DNA from: Caballeronia sordidicola
GTDB lineage: Bacteria > Pseudomonadota > Gammaproteobacteria > Burkholderiales > Burkholderiaceae
Reading direction: 5' to 3'
NCBI RefSeq assembly: GCF_001544455.2
Contig: NZ_FCOC02000013.1
Coordinates: forward strand, 124,001-188,000
Length of the DNA: 64,000 nucleotides
The notes under the pieces are model-generated. The model was not told where the DNA came from. It did no database searches and saw only the letters and a list, made by a program, of their open reading frames with translations. The position numbers were made by a program, and so were the translations under genes. This document shows positions 23,905 through 32,603 of the stretch, in pieces; within the stretch, counting starts at the first letter, position 1; the number at the start of each line of letters is the position of its first letter.

Positions 23905-25005
23905 ATGCCCGACGACCACAAGCTTCCGACTTCCGCACCGCCCCGGATGGCCGACGTAGCGCGCGTTGCCGGAGTCTCCAAGATGACCGTATCGCGTGTA
24001 CTGGCCGGCAGGCCGGTAGGCGCCGCCACGCGCGAGCGCGTGCTGAGCGTGGTCAATGAATTAGGGTATGTGGCGGATGCGGCGGCGGGTGCGTTGTCGT
24101 CGGGGCGTTCCTCGTTTGTGGCCGTGCTCGTGCCGTCGCTGTCGAGTTCGAATTTCTCCGATACCGTGCGCGGCATCAACGACGTGATCGAACCGGCGGG
24201 CATGCAATTGCTGCTCGCGAACACGGACTACGAGTTGCCGCGCGAGGAAGAACTCGTGCGGGCGATGTTGCGCTATCAGCCGCGCTGCATCGTGCTCACG
24301 GGTAGTCACCACACCGCCGAAACACATTCGTTGCTGGCCCGCGCGCGCATTCCCGTTGTTGAAACGTGGGACATGCCGGCCAATCCTATCGATCGGGTGG
24401 TGGGATTCTCGAATGTGGAGGCGTCGGCCGCGATGGTGCGCCATCTCCACGAGCGCGGTTATAAACGCATTGCGTTCGTAAGCAGCGCGTCGAAGCTGGA
24501 CCGGCGCGGTATCGATCGTCGTCGCGGATATCTGAAAGCGGTGAGGGCGGCAGGGTGCGAGCCGCGCGACATCACCAAAAGCGCGTGGACCACGACCATG
24601 GCGCACGGCGTTGCCATGGCGCATGGCGCGGCCGCGTTAAAGCAGTTGCTGGAACGCTGGCCCGATACCGACGCGGTCATGTGCGCGAGCGATATCCACG
24701 CGTTCGGCGCGGTCATGGCGTGCCATCGGCTCGGGTTGTCGGTTCCGGGCGATATCGCCATTGCCGGGTTCGGCGACTTCGAAGTCTCGCGCCATTGCTA
24801 TCCGACGATCACAACCGTTTCCGTCGATGCCTATGGTATTGGACGTGCGACCGGCGAGTCCTTGCTCGCGGCGCTCGACGAAACCGATGCCGGTGAGAAG
24901 CAGGACAAGACGCGCGGCGCGAAGGCGGCGCCGGCAGCGAGGCGCGAGCCATTGCCGCCGATCATCGAAATTCACTACGAAGTCGTGCCGCGCGAGAGTA
25001 CATAG
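23905..25005 (+). CDS. LacI/GntR-type transcriptional regulator
   Basis: A 366-residue LacI-family repressor. The helix-turn-helix is at residues 15-35 (MADVARVAGVSKMTVSRVLAG), followed by the hinge helix region and a periplasmic-binding-protein-like effector domain (VAVLVPSLSSSNFSDTVRGI; IAIAGFGDFEVSRHCYPTIT). It resembles the gluconate repressor GntR. A short low-complexity insertion rich in Ala and Lys precedes the C-terminus (about 330-350). It lies 23 bp from the convergent end of a dehydratase gene. The perfect palindrome GTTACCGGTAAC at 27851-27862, close to the E. coli GntR operator core, is the obvious target. Confidence 0.92.
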   Translation: MPDDHKLPTSAPPRMADVARVAGVSKMTVSRVLAGRPVGAATRERVLSVVNELGYVADAAAGALSSGRSSFVAVLVPSLSSSNFSDTVRGINDVIEPAGMQLLLANTDYELPREEELVRAMLRYQPRCIVLTGSHHTAETHSLLARARIPVVETWDMPANPIDRVVGFSNVEASAAMVRHLHERGYKRIAFVSSASKLDRRGIDRRRGYLKAVRAAGCEPRDITKSAWTTTMAHGVAMAHGAAALKQLLERWPDTDAVMCASDIHAFGAVMACHRLGLSVPGDIAIAGFGDFEVSRHCYPTITTVSVDAYGIGRATGESLLAALDETDAGEKQDKTRGAKAAPAARREPLPPIIEIHYEVVPREST

Positions 25006-25028
25006 GAGCCCACGCGGCACGAACATGC

Positions 25029-26822
25029 TCAATGGTTATGCCGCGACTCCCCGCGCGTTTCGACAATGTTGAGATACAGGGTCGCCGGTTCCAGGCACGC
25101 GCCGCTGCCGTGCTGCCCGACCATGCTTCGGTAGATCTCTTCCCAAGGCGTCATGTGCTTGAGCACCGGCAGCTTCCACGCCGCGCGACGTTGCGCGAGT
25201 TCCGCCTCGGGAATCATCAGGTCGACCTTGCGCGTCTTCAGGTCGATGCGAATCCTGTCGCCCGATACCAGCAGCGCAAGGCCGCCGCCGACAGCCGCTT
25301 CCGGCGACACATTCAGAATGGAAGGACTCGCCGACGTCCCGCTTTGACGGCCATCGCCAAGCGTGGGCAATGTATCGATACCGCGCTTGAGCAATGCCGC
25401 CGGCGGCTGCATGTTCACCACTTCGGCGCCGCCCGGAAAACCGACCGGGCCGCAATTGCGGATGACGAGAATCGAGCGTTCGTCGACACCTGTTTCCGGG
25501 TCCTCGATACGCGCGTGATAATCCTCCGGGCCTTCGAACACGACGACCTTGCCCTCGAACACATCGGGATGATCGGGGTCCGCGAGAAAGCGCTTGCGGA
25601 AGGCTTCGTCGATCACGCTGACCTTCATCACGGCGCTGTCGAAGAGGTTGCCCGAGAGCACCACGTACCCCGCCGATTCCTTCAACGGGTTGGCATACGC
25701 GCGGATCACCTCGCGATCGGGCGCGGGCACCGGGGACAGATCTTCGGCCAGGGTCTTGCCTGTCACCGTACGCACGTCCGCGTTCAACTTGCCTGCATCA
25801 AGCAGTTCCTTCATCACGGCCGGCACGCCGCCTGCCCGATGAAACGCTTCGCCCAGAAAACGTCCCGCGGGCTGGCAATCCACCAGCAGGGGCACGTCAG
25901 GCCCAAGCCGTTGCCAGTCGTCTAGCGTATGGTCGATGCCCATGTGCCGCGCGATCGCGATCATGTGGATCGGGCAATTCGATGAAGCGCCCAGCGCCGC
26001 GGCCGCCACGACCGCGTTCTCGAATGCGCCCTTCGTCATGATGTCCGAAGGCCGCAGGTTCTCGCCGACCATCTCCACAATGCGCTTGCCCGTTGCATAC
26101 GCGATCCATCCGCGTTCGCGATGCGGCCCTGGAATCGCAGCGCATCCCGGCAGCGACATGCCGAGCGCTTCGGCGAGCGAGTTCATGGAAAGCGCGGTGC
26201 CCATGGTGTTGCAATGTCCAACCGATGGCGCCGACGATGCCACCCTGTCCATGAATCCCGGGTAATCGATCTCACCCGCCGAGAGCTGTTTGCGCGCGTC
26301 CCAGATTACGGTGCCGGAGCCGGCCAGCTTGCCTTGATACCAGCCGTCGAGCATGGGACCGCCGGACAGGACGATTGAAGGAATGTTGACCGTGGCCGCG
26401 GCCATCAGACAGGCGGGCGTGGTTTTGTCGCAGCCGGTGGTGAGCACGACGCCGTCGATGGGATAGCCGTGCAGGATTTCCACGAGCCCTAGATAGGCGA
26501 GATTGCGATCGAGCGCGGCGGTCGGGCGCTTGCCGGTTTCCTGGATCGGATGCACGGGGAACTCGAGCGGAATGCCGCCTGCGTCGCGGATGCCGTCGCG
26601 CACTCGCTTGGCGAGTTCCAGATGATGCCGGTTGCAGGGCGCGAGGTCCGAGCCCGTCTGCGCGATACCAATGATCGGCTTGCCCGACTGCAATTCTTCG
26701 CGCGTGATGCCGTAGTTCATGTAGCGCTCGAGATACAGCGCGGTCATGCCGGGGTCGGAGGGGTCATCGAACCAGCGGCGGCTGCGAAGCGGGTTTTGCG
26801 GGGTGTTCGATTGATTCGACAT
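25029..26822 (-). CDS. IlvD/Edd family sugar-acid dehydratase
   Basis: A 597-residue dehydratase of the IlvD/Edd superfamily, which removes water from sugar acids to give 2-keto-3-deoxy acids. The iron-sulfur cluster ligands are visible: Cys63 (LAPCNRHH), Cys131 (TTGCDKTTPAC) and Cys204 (VGHCNTMGTA). Length and these motifs place it with L-arabonate/D-xylonate-type dehydratases and apart from dihydroxyacid dehydratase. Its exact substrate is unknown. It is the second gene of a leftward operon, 50 bp after a 2-hydroxyacid dehydrogenase gene. The LacI regulator, MHS transporter and HIBADH-like gene around it support a dedicated sugar-acid pathway. Confidence 0.9.
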   Translation of the reverse strand: MSNQSNTPQNPLRSRRWFDDPSDPGMTALYLERYMNYGITREELQSGKPIIGIAQTGSDLAPCNRHHLELAKRVRDGIRDAGGIPLEFPVHPIQETGKRPTAALDRNLAYLGLVEILHGYPIDGVVLTTGCDKTTPACLMAAATVNIPSIVLSGGPMLDGWYQGKLAGSGTVIWDARKQLSAGEIDYPGFMDRVASSAPSVGHCNTMGTALSMNSLAEALGMSLPGCAAIPGPHRERGWIAYATGKRIVEMVGENLRPSDIMTKGAFENAVVAAAALGASSNCPIHMIAIARHMGIDHTLDDWQRLGPDVPLLVDCQPAGRFLGEAFHRAGGVPAVMKELLDAGKLNADVRTVTGKTLAEDLSPVPAPDREVIRAYANPLKESAGYVVLSGNLFDSAVMKVSVIDEAFRKRFLADPDHPDVFEGKVVVFEGPEDYHARIEDPETGVDERSILVIRNCGPVGFPGGAEVVNMQPPAALLKRGIDTLPTLGDGRQSGTSASPSILNVSPEAAVGGGLALLVSGDRIRIDLKTRKVDLMIPEAELAQRRAAWKLPVLKHMTPWEEIYRSMVGQHGSGACLEPATLYLNIVETRGESRHNH

Positions 26823-26872
26823 GCTTATATATCCGTCTCTTTGTATGGGGGATTCAGCGATTCGCTCGCGGT

Positions 26873-27820
26873 TCAGCGCGCCAGAAATTCGGTCACGAGA
26901 GGCGCACCGCTAAAAAACGCCTCGAGATTCTCGCGCACCAGTTGCGCCATCGCGCCGCGCGTTTCAACGGTCGCGCTGGACCGATGCGGTTGCAGCACCA
27001 CGTTGCCCAGCGTGAAGAAGCGCGGATCGATTGAAGGCTCGTTCCAGAATACATCCAGCGCCGCGCCGCGAATACCATTCGTGCTCAGATATTCGAGCAA
27101 CACCGGTTCATCGACAATGCTGCCGCGCGCAATGTTCACCAGGATGCCGCCGGGACCGAGCGCGTCGAACACATCGCGGCTTACCGACGCCTGGCTCTGC
27201 CGGTCCGCCGCCGCGCAGATCACGAGAAAGTCCGACTCGAGCGCAAGACTCACGGCGCTGTCGTAATACGTGTAGTCGACATCGCTGAAACGAATGCGAT
27301 CGTGATACGCAATCGACATGTCGAACGCGGCGGCACGCCTGGCGAGCGCCCGTCCCACGCGACCAAGCCCAAGAATGCCGAGGCGTTTGCCGAACATGCG
27401 CGTGGCAAGCGGTATTGCGGCTTTGCCCCATTGGCCGTCGCGCACGACGCGATCGTTCGCCGGAATCTGACGCGCAATGGACAACATCAGGCCCATGCCC
27501 ATGTCGGCGACATCGCCTGTCAGCACATCGGGCGTATTGGTGACACGAATGCCGCGCCGCGCCGCGTGCGCGAGATCGATTGCATCGACACCCACGCCGT
27601 ACGACACGATGATCTCAAGCGCCGGCAACGCGTCGATCAACTCGGCGCTCGCACCGGCTTCGCCATTGGTCGCGAGCGCACGAATACGTGGTCCGACCTC
27701 GGCGAGCAATGCGTCGCGATCCGGGGAATCCGACAGGACATGCAGCGTGTAATGGCGCTCCAGTTCCGTCATGTCCCGCTCGGGATACCGGACGACTACC
27801 AGTAAATCCGCCTTGTGCAT
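26873..27820 (-). CDS. D-isomer-specific 2-hydroxyacid dehydrogenase (GhrB-like)
   Basis: A 315-residue NAD(P)H-dependent reductase of 2-keto acids such as glyoxylate or hydroxypyruvate. The nucleotide-binding motif is GILGLGRVG near residue 150. The catalytic Arg is in NIARGSIVDE, the Glu in DVFWNEP and the His in VLQPHRSSAT, so the active site is complete. The ATG at 27820 follows GAGGAG at good distance. It is the first gene of the leftward operon with the dehydratase, starting 31 bp from the palindromic operator candidate. Confidence 0.9.
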   Translation of the reverse strand: MHKADLLVVVRYPERDMTELERHYTLHVLSDSPDRDALLAEVGPRIRALATNGEAGASAELIDALPALEIIVSYGVGVDAIDLAHAARRGIRVTNTPDVLTGDVADMGMGLMLSIARQIPANDRVVRDGQWGKAAIPLATRMFGKRLGILGLGRVGRALARRAAAFDMSIAYHDRIRFSDVDYTYYDSAVSLALESDFLVICAAADRQSQASVSRDVFDALGPGGILVNIARGSIVDEPVLLEYLSTNGIRGAALDVFWNEPSIDPRFFTLGNVVLQPHRSSATVETRGAMAQLVRENLEAFFSGAPLVTEFLAR

Positions 27821-27850
27821 GCTATCTCCTCATGTTAGATTCGTTTAATA

Positions 27851-27862
27851 GTTACCGGTAAC
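27851..27862. promoter_or_regulatory. Perfect 12-bp palindrome, candidate LacI-family operator
   Basis: GTTACCGGTAAC is a perfect palindrome with partly matching flanks (AT before and AT after, one base apart). It lies in the 98-bp divergent region between the 2-hydroxyacid dehydrogenase gene and the HIBADH-like gene. Its core resembles the GntR operator (ATGTTACCCGTAACAT). One bound repressor could shut off both operons. Confidence 0.7.
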
Positions 27863-27918
27863 CATACCTCACGAAGAAACGCGTGTCCAGCGGATGATGA
27901 CTTCAAGGCGGGGAGACG

Positions 27919-28788
27919 ATGGCGAATGCGATGGAACGGGCGGAAACGCTTGCATTTCTAGGAACTGGCTTGATGGGCGAGCGGCAAGCGCGCGTGCTGC
28001 TCAGGGCGGGTTACCGGTTGACTGCATGGAACCGTACCCGCGACAAGGCCGAGCGGTTAAGCGCGGACGGCGCGCGTGTTGCGGACTCGCCCGCGCAAGC
28101 CGTTCGCAGTGCCGACATTGTGATTACGATGCTTGCAAACGGCGAGACCGTGCATGACGTCCTGTTCGAACAAGGTGTGTGCGAGGCGCTGAGCGGGAGT
28201 GCGGTTGTCATCGACATGAGTTCCATCCGCCCGGATGAAGCCATCGCTCACGCGCGCCTGCTTGCGCAGCGCGGCATTGACCATATCGATGCGCCCGTGT
28301 CGGGCGGCACGAGCGGCGCCGAAAAGGCCGCGCTCGCAATCATGTGCGGTGGCGAAGCGGAAGCGTTCGAACGTGTATCGGCGGTGCTGCGCTGCATGGG
28401 GCGTCCCGTCCTGATGGGCGCGCACGGCACGGGACAACTCGCCAAGCTCGCCAACCAGATGATCGTGGGAACCACTATAGGCGTGGTGGCCGAGGCCTTG
28501 TCGCTGGTCGCGAAGGGCGGCGCGAATCCCGCGATGCTGATTGAAGCGCTTGCCGGCGGATATGCCGACAGCACCATCCTGCGGATTCACGGCCGCCGCA
28601 TGGTGGACAAAAATTTCGAGGTCAGCGGACGGTCTAGCACGCAACTCAAGGACTTGCACAACGCGTTGCGCGCGGCGCAGGAAGCGGGAGCCGCGATGCC
28701 TTATACCGAACTCAGCGCACAGCGTTTCACTTCTCTCTTGCAGCAGCACGGCGATATTGACCATAGCGGTGTCGTGCTGACTTTCTGA
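27919..28788 (+). CDS. NAD(P)-dependent oxidoreductase, 3-hydroxyisobutyrate dehydrogenase family
   Basis: A 289-residue beta-hydroxyacid dehydrogenase. The Rossmann motif is FLGTGLMGERQ at residue 13, the substrate-binding loop is DAPVSGGTSGAEKAAL, and the catalytic Lys lies in GQLAKLANQ. Relatives include tartronate semialdehyde reductase, L-threonate dehydrogenase and 3-hydroxyisobutyrate dehydrogenase. The sugar-acid context favours one of the first two. GGGGAG precedes the ATG at 27919. It heads the rightward operon, 102 bp upstream of the transporter gene. Confidence 0.9.
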   Translation: MANAMERAETLAFLGTGLMGERQARVLLRAGYRLTAWNRTRDKAERLSADGARVADSPAQAVRSADIVITMLANGETVHDVLFEQGVCEALSGSAVVIDMSSIRPDEAIAHARLLAQRGIDHIDAPVSGGTSGAEKAALAIMCGGEAEAFERVSAVLRCMGRPVLMGAHGTGQLAKLANQMIVGTTIGVVAEALSLVAKGGANPAMLIEALAGGYADSTILRIHGRRMVDKNFEVSGRSSTQLKDLHNALRAAQEAGAAMPYTELSAQRFTSLLQQHGDIDHSGVVLTF

Positions 28789-28890
28789 TAGCGCGTCAAC
28801 AAACACGCAGCCACGCCGGGCGATACATAAATAAAGAAATAGCCGGATTTCCACGAACCGGCATACCGATGATTTGCAAAGGAGACGCAA

Positions 28891-30267
28891 ATGGATGTGC
28901 AGCAACCCGCAATACCTTCGTCGGGACCCGTCGCCGATGCCGTAAAAAAACCACTGGTTTCCGCGCAGCAACTGAGGCGGGCCATTCTCACGGGCGCGGT
29001 CGGAAGCGCGCTGGAATACTACGACTTCGCGATCTTCGGGCTTGCGTCGGCGCTGGTCTTCAGTCACATCTTCTTTCCGGCGCTCGGTGCAAAAGCGGGA
29101 CTGCTGGCAAGTTTCGGCACGTACGGCGCGGGCTTTCTCGCGCGGCCGTTCGGCGGGCTGTTCTTTGGTTCGATCGGCGACAGGAAGGGGCGCAAGTTCG
29201 TTCTGCTCGTGACTATCGCGATCATGGGAACGTCGACCACGCTGATCGGGCTTTTGCCAAGCGGCACGGTCGGCGCGGTATCGCTGGTGCTGCTGCGGCT
29301 CGTGCAAGGATTTGGCGCGGGCGCGGAACAGGCCGGCGCATCCACGCTCATGGCGGAAGTCGCGCCCGTGAAGCAGCGCGGTTTCTTCGCGGCGCTGCCG
29401 TTCGTCGGCATCTTCGCGGGCCTCGGGCTCGCCACGGCCACGTTCAGCGCGATGCAGCATGTGCTGGGCGAGCAGGCCATTCTTGCCTGGGCATGGCGCA
29501 TTCCGTTTTTATCGAGCGTGCTGCTGATCGGCGTCGCGATCTGGATCCGGTTGCGCTTGCGTGAAAGCCCGGCGTTCATCAGCCTCGAAGGCGCGCACGC
29601 CGTCATCAAGTCGCCGATGAAAACCGTCATCACGCACGCGCGCCGTCCCGTACTGGCCGCGACCTTGATGCGCTTCGCCGAACAGGGCGGATCGACGATC
29701 TACACCACGGTGGTCATCGCGTTCCTGGGTGGAACGGTCGCGGCGAAGCTGGGCGTAAAACCCTCAGAGCTGAGTTCGATCGGCACAACGGGCGCATTGA
29801 TTGCCAGCATGGCAAGCGTCATCACCACGCCGATGTTCGGCGCGTTGTCCGACCGCATCGGCCGCATTGCCGTGTACCGTGGCGGCGCCATTTTCATGCT
29901 GCTCTGGTCCGTGCCGTCGTGGTACATGGTGAGCACGGGAAAGCCGCTATGGGTCGATGTGGCCATGTTCGGCGGCCTCGCGCTCGGGGCGAACAGCATG
30001 CTCGGCGCGCAGTGCGCGCATTTTTCCGAGCTCTTTGGCAACCGCTACCGGTATTCCGGCGTGGCGCTCGCGCGCGAACTGGGCGCGGTGCTCTCCGGCG
30101 GCCTCGCGCCTTTGCTCGGGATCTACCTGATCGGGCTGTCCGATGGCGCGTTCTGGGTCATGGGCGCGTACATGGCGGTGCTGTCGGCGATCACGCTGGC
30201 GGGCGTGGCGCTCTCGACCGAAACCCGGCAGCGCGACCTGACCTTGCTCGACGACGCCGTGCGCTGA
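28891..30267 (+). CDS. MFS transporter, metabolite:H+ symporter (MHS) family
   Basis: A 458-residue inner-membrane permease with twelve predicted helices, of the ShiA/ProP-like MHS family that imports organic acids with protons. The signature loop GSIGDRKGRKFVL lies between helices 2 and 3, with LRLVQGFGAGAEQAGA in helix 4 and a repeat of the loop motif (ALSDRIGRIAVYRGG) in the second half. The start at 28891 follows AAAGGAG. Location in the sugar-acid locus makes the dehydratase substrate the likely cargo. Confidence 0.92.
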   Translation: MDVQQPAIPSSGPVADAVKKPLVSAQQLRRAILTGAVGSALEYYDFAIFGLASALVFSHIFFPALGAKAGLLASFGTYGAGFLARPFGGLFFGSIGDRKGRKFVLLVTIAIMGTSTTLIGLLPSGTVGAVSLVLLRLVQGFGAGAEQAGASTLMAEVAPVKQRGFFAALPFVGIFAGLGLATATFSAMQHVLGEQAILAWAWRIPFLSSVLLIGVAIWIRLRLRESPAFISLEGAHAVIKSPMKTVITHARRPVLAATLMRFAEQGGSTIYTTVVIAFLGGTVAAKLGVKPSELSSIGTTGALIASMASVITTPMFGALSDRIGRIAVYRGGAIFMLLWSVPSWYMVSTGKPLWVDVAMFGGLALGANSMLGAQCAHFSELFGNRYRYSGVALARELGAVLSGGLAPLLGIYLIGLSDGAFWVMGAYMAVLSAITLAGVALSTETRQRDLTLLDDAVR

Positions 30268-30361
30268 TTTTGGCCCGCAAAACGGCCGCAATCCACTGTT
30301 GCAGATCCCGGTTTTATCGGGTCGTTTATCGCGGCCGGAGAACGGGCGGCAAGGGCGCGGA

Positions 30362-30370
30362 TGTTATACT
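30362..30370 (+). promoter_or_regulatory. Extended -10 promoter element
   Basis: TGT directly precedes TATACT (30365-30370), a five-of-six -10 match with the extended TGn motif. No good -35 is seen. It would start transcription near 30377. Confidence 0.5.
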
Positions 30371-30376
30371 TCGCGC

Positions 30377-30538
30377 GCTTTACAGAGTGCCCGTTCGTCG
30401 ACCGAGCGTACTTTCAAGCTGCACCGTGGTTCGTTGAATCGCGCAATGCCTTGACTGATAAGGCTCACCGGCAGGAGTGCGTACCCCGTCCACACCGGCC
30501 GAATTCACGAGAAAGGCGAACTCCGGTTCGCCTTTTTT
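30377..30538 (+). ncRNA. Candidate small RNA upstream of ppiD
   Basis: The predicted transcript runs from the extended -10 promoter to an intrinsic terminator, about 160 nt. Internal short hairpins include GCCTT-N7-AAGGC near 30450. It matches no RNA family I recognise, and it is not a tRNA, 4.5S, 6S or tmRNA. The alternative is that only the terminator is real and serves the upstream transporter gene. Confidence 0.35.
30512..30538 (+). terminator. Rho-independent terminator before ppiD
   Basis: AAAGGCGAAC (30512-30521), loop TCCG, GTTCGCCTTT (30526-30535) and further T residues form a 10-bp perfect stem. Confidence 0.88.
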
Positions 30539-30590
30539 ATTGCCCGCTGCTGTAACATCGGGCGTTTCGTATTAGGCAGAATCGTCACGC

Positions 30591-32525
30591 ATGCTCGACT
30601 TTTTCCGTAACCACCAACGCCTGATGATGGCCCTGCTGATCCTGATCGTCGTGCCGGGATTGGGCATTGTCGGGGTCCAGGGTTTCAGCAGTTTCTTCGA
30701 CGAAAACGCGAACGTCGCCAGCGTCAACGGCCACAAGATCACGCGTGTGGAATATGACGGCGCGATGCGTCAGCAGGTCGATCGCGCGCGCCAGATGCTC
30801 GGCGCGCAATTCGACCCGAAGATGTTCGAAACGCCGCAAATGCGCGCGTCGCTGATCGACAGCCTGGTTCAACAGCGCGTTCTCGCCGATGAAACCCAGC
30901 GCCTGCACCTGACCGCGTCCGACCAGGCTGTGCGCCGCGCGCTGATGGCCGATCCGACCATCGCGTCGTTGAGAAAGCCCGATGGTTCCATCGACCTGGA
31001 CCAGTACAAGCAACTGCTCGCCATGCAGGGCATGACGCCCGAGCAGTACGACGAGCGCGTGCGGTATGGTCTTGCCACCGATCAGTTGCCGTCGAGCATC
31101 CAGTCCACGGCGTTCACGTCGAAGACGCTCGCGCAGCACCTGACCGAGATTGCCGAACAGCGTCGCGACGTGCAGGGCCTCGCGTTCCGTACCGCGGACT
31201 ACACCGCGAAGATCCAGCCGACCGACGCGCAGCTAAAGTCCTATTACGACGCGCACAACGCCGAGTTCACCACGCCGGAGTCGGCCAGCATCCAGTACGT
31301 GGTGATGTCGCCGGCTACGCTGTCGGGCGCGATCAAACCCACGGACGCCGATCTCAAGAAGTACTACGACGACAACCTCGCGCGTTTCAAGACGCAGGCC
31401 GAAGTGCGCGCAAGCCACATCCTGATCACCGCGCCGAAAGACGCGAGCGCGGCCGACAAGGCCAAGGCAAAGGCCCAGGCCGAAGCGCTGCTCGCGCAAG
31501 TGAAGGCGCATCCGGACCAGTTCGCGCAGATTGCGCAGAAGGAATCGCAGGACCCGGGTTCGGCGTCGAAGGGCGGGGATCTGGGGTATTTCACGCACGG
31601 CATGATCGCGGGCGGCCAGGCATTCGATGACGCCGCTTTCGGTCTGAAGAAGGGTGAAATCAGCGGCGTGGTGCAGACGGACTTCGGTTATCACATCATC
31701 CAGGCAACCGATGTAAAGCCGTCGTCCACGCAGTCTTTCGACGAAGTGAAGGACCAGATCACGCGTGACGTCACCGCGGCGCAAGCAGCGAAAAACCTGG
31801 CCGATGAGGCCGAGGGCTTTACGTCGATCGTCTACGAAAAATCGAAGACGCTGCAACCCGCCGCCGATAAATACAAGCTGCAGATCCAGACCGCGACGGT
31901 CGGTCCGAAGCCCGATCCGAAGCTGCCGGCCGATAGCCCGCTGAACAATCCGAAGGTCCTGAACGCCATTTTCGCCTCGGACGCCGTGAAGGAACGCAAC
32001 AACACTCAGGCTATCGATATTGGCAACAGCACGCTGATCGCGGCTCGTGTGACGGACTACAAGCCGGCGGCGGTTCCCGCACTTGACGCGATCAAGGACG
32101 CGGTGCGCACGAAGGTTATCGCCGTGCAAGCCGCTGAAATGGCGCGCAAGGACGGCGCGGCGAAGCTTGCCGAAGTGCAGAAGTCGAACGGGACAACGGG
32201 CTTCTCGTCGGTCGCGACGGTTTCGCGCAACGACGCGCAAGGCGTGCCGCCCCTGGCGCTCGCCGCGATCTTCAAGGCGGATTCATCGAAGTTGCCAACG
32301 TATGTGGGTGTCGATCTTGGTGCCGACGGTTATGCGATTTATCGCGTGAACGGTATCGAGAAGCCGGAGCCGGTTGCCGCAGACCGTTTGACGGGTGCCC
32401 AGCAACAGGTCGCGCAGGTGTATGCGCAGGCCGAGATGGAGTCGTATCTCGACGCCTTGAAGGCGCGTTCGAAAGTGAAGGTCAATGTACCAACCACGAA
32501 TGCAACGGCGGATCAGGCGCAATAA
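30591..32525 (+). CDS. ppiD: Periplasmic folding chaperone/peptidyl-prolyl isomerase PpiD
   Basis: A 644-residue inner-membrane-anchored chaperone that helps newly secreted proteins at the Sec translocon. One N-terminal membrane helix (MMALLILIVVPGLGIVGVQG) is followed by the SurA-like N domain (about 40-240), a parvulin domain at about 270-385 (EVRASHILITAP, GGDLGYFTHGMI, TDFGYHIIQ) and a C-terminal domain. In E. coli ppiD directly follows hupB. Here they are about 12 kb apart. A shared bidirectional terminator follows. Confidence 0.94.
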   Translation: MLDFFRNHQRLMMALLILIVVPGLGIVGVQGFSSFFDENANVASVNGHKITRVEYDGAMRQQVDRARQMLGAQFDPKMFETPQMRASLIDSLVQQRVLADETQRLHLTASDQAVRRALMADPTIASLRKPDGSIDLDQYKQLLAMQGMTPEQYDERVRYGLATDQLPSSIQSTAFTSKTLAQHLTEIAEQRRDVQGLAFRTADYTAKIQPTDAQLKSYYDAHNAEFTTPESASIQYVVMSPATLSGAIKPTDADLKKYYDDNLARFKTQAEVRASHILITAPKDASAADKAKAKAQAEALLAQVKAHPDQFAQIAQKESQDPGSASKGGDLGYFTHGMIAGGQAFDDAAFGLKKGEISGVVQTDFGYHIIQATDVKPSSTQSFDEVKDQITRDVTAAQAAKNLADEAEGFTSIVYEKSKTLQPAADKYKLQIQTATVGPKPDPKLPADSPLNNPKVLNAIFASDAVKERNNTQAIDIGNSTLIAARVTDYKPAAVPALDAIKDAVRTKVIAVQAAEMARKDGAAKLAEVQKSNGTTGFSSVATVSRNDAQGVPPLALAAIFKADSSKLPTYVGVDLGADGYAIYRVNGIEKPEPVAADRLTGAQQQVAQVYAQAEMESYLDALKARSKVKVNVPTTNATADQAQ

Positions 32526-32545
32526 GCCGAACCTTCACTACACGC

Positions 32546-32582
32546 AAAAAAAGCCCCGCTGGATAAAACCAGCGGGGCTTTT
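32546..32582. terminator. Bidirectional rho-independent terminator
   Basis: AAGCCCCGCTGG (32551-32562), loop ATAAAA, CCAGCGGGGCTT (32569-32580). A-run on the left and T-run on the right let it serve both ppiD and the convergent lipoprotein gene. Confidence 0.92.
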
Positions 32583-32603
32583 GCTTCTTGCATCCCGGAC
32601 GTC

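Larger units (their letters stand above)
30268..30590. other. Intergenic region between the MHS transporter and ppiD
   Basis: 323 bp with no credible protein gene. It contains an extended -10 element (30362-30370), then about 140 nt with several short hairpins, and a strong rho-independent terminator (30512-30538). The arrangement is that of a small RNA gene. Confidence 0.6.
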
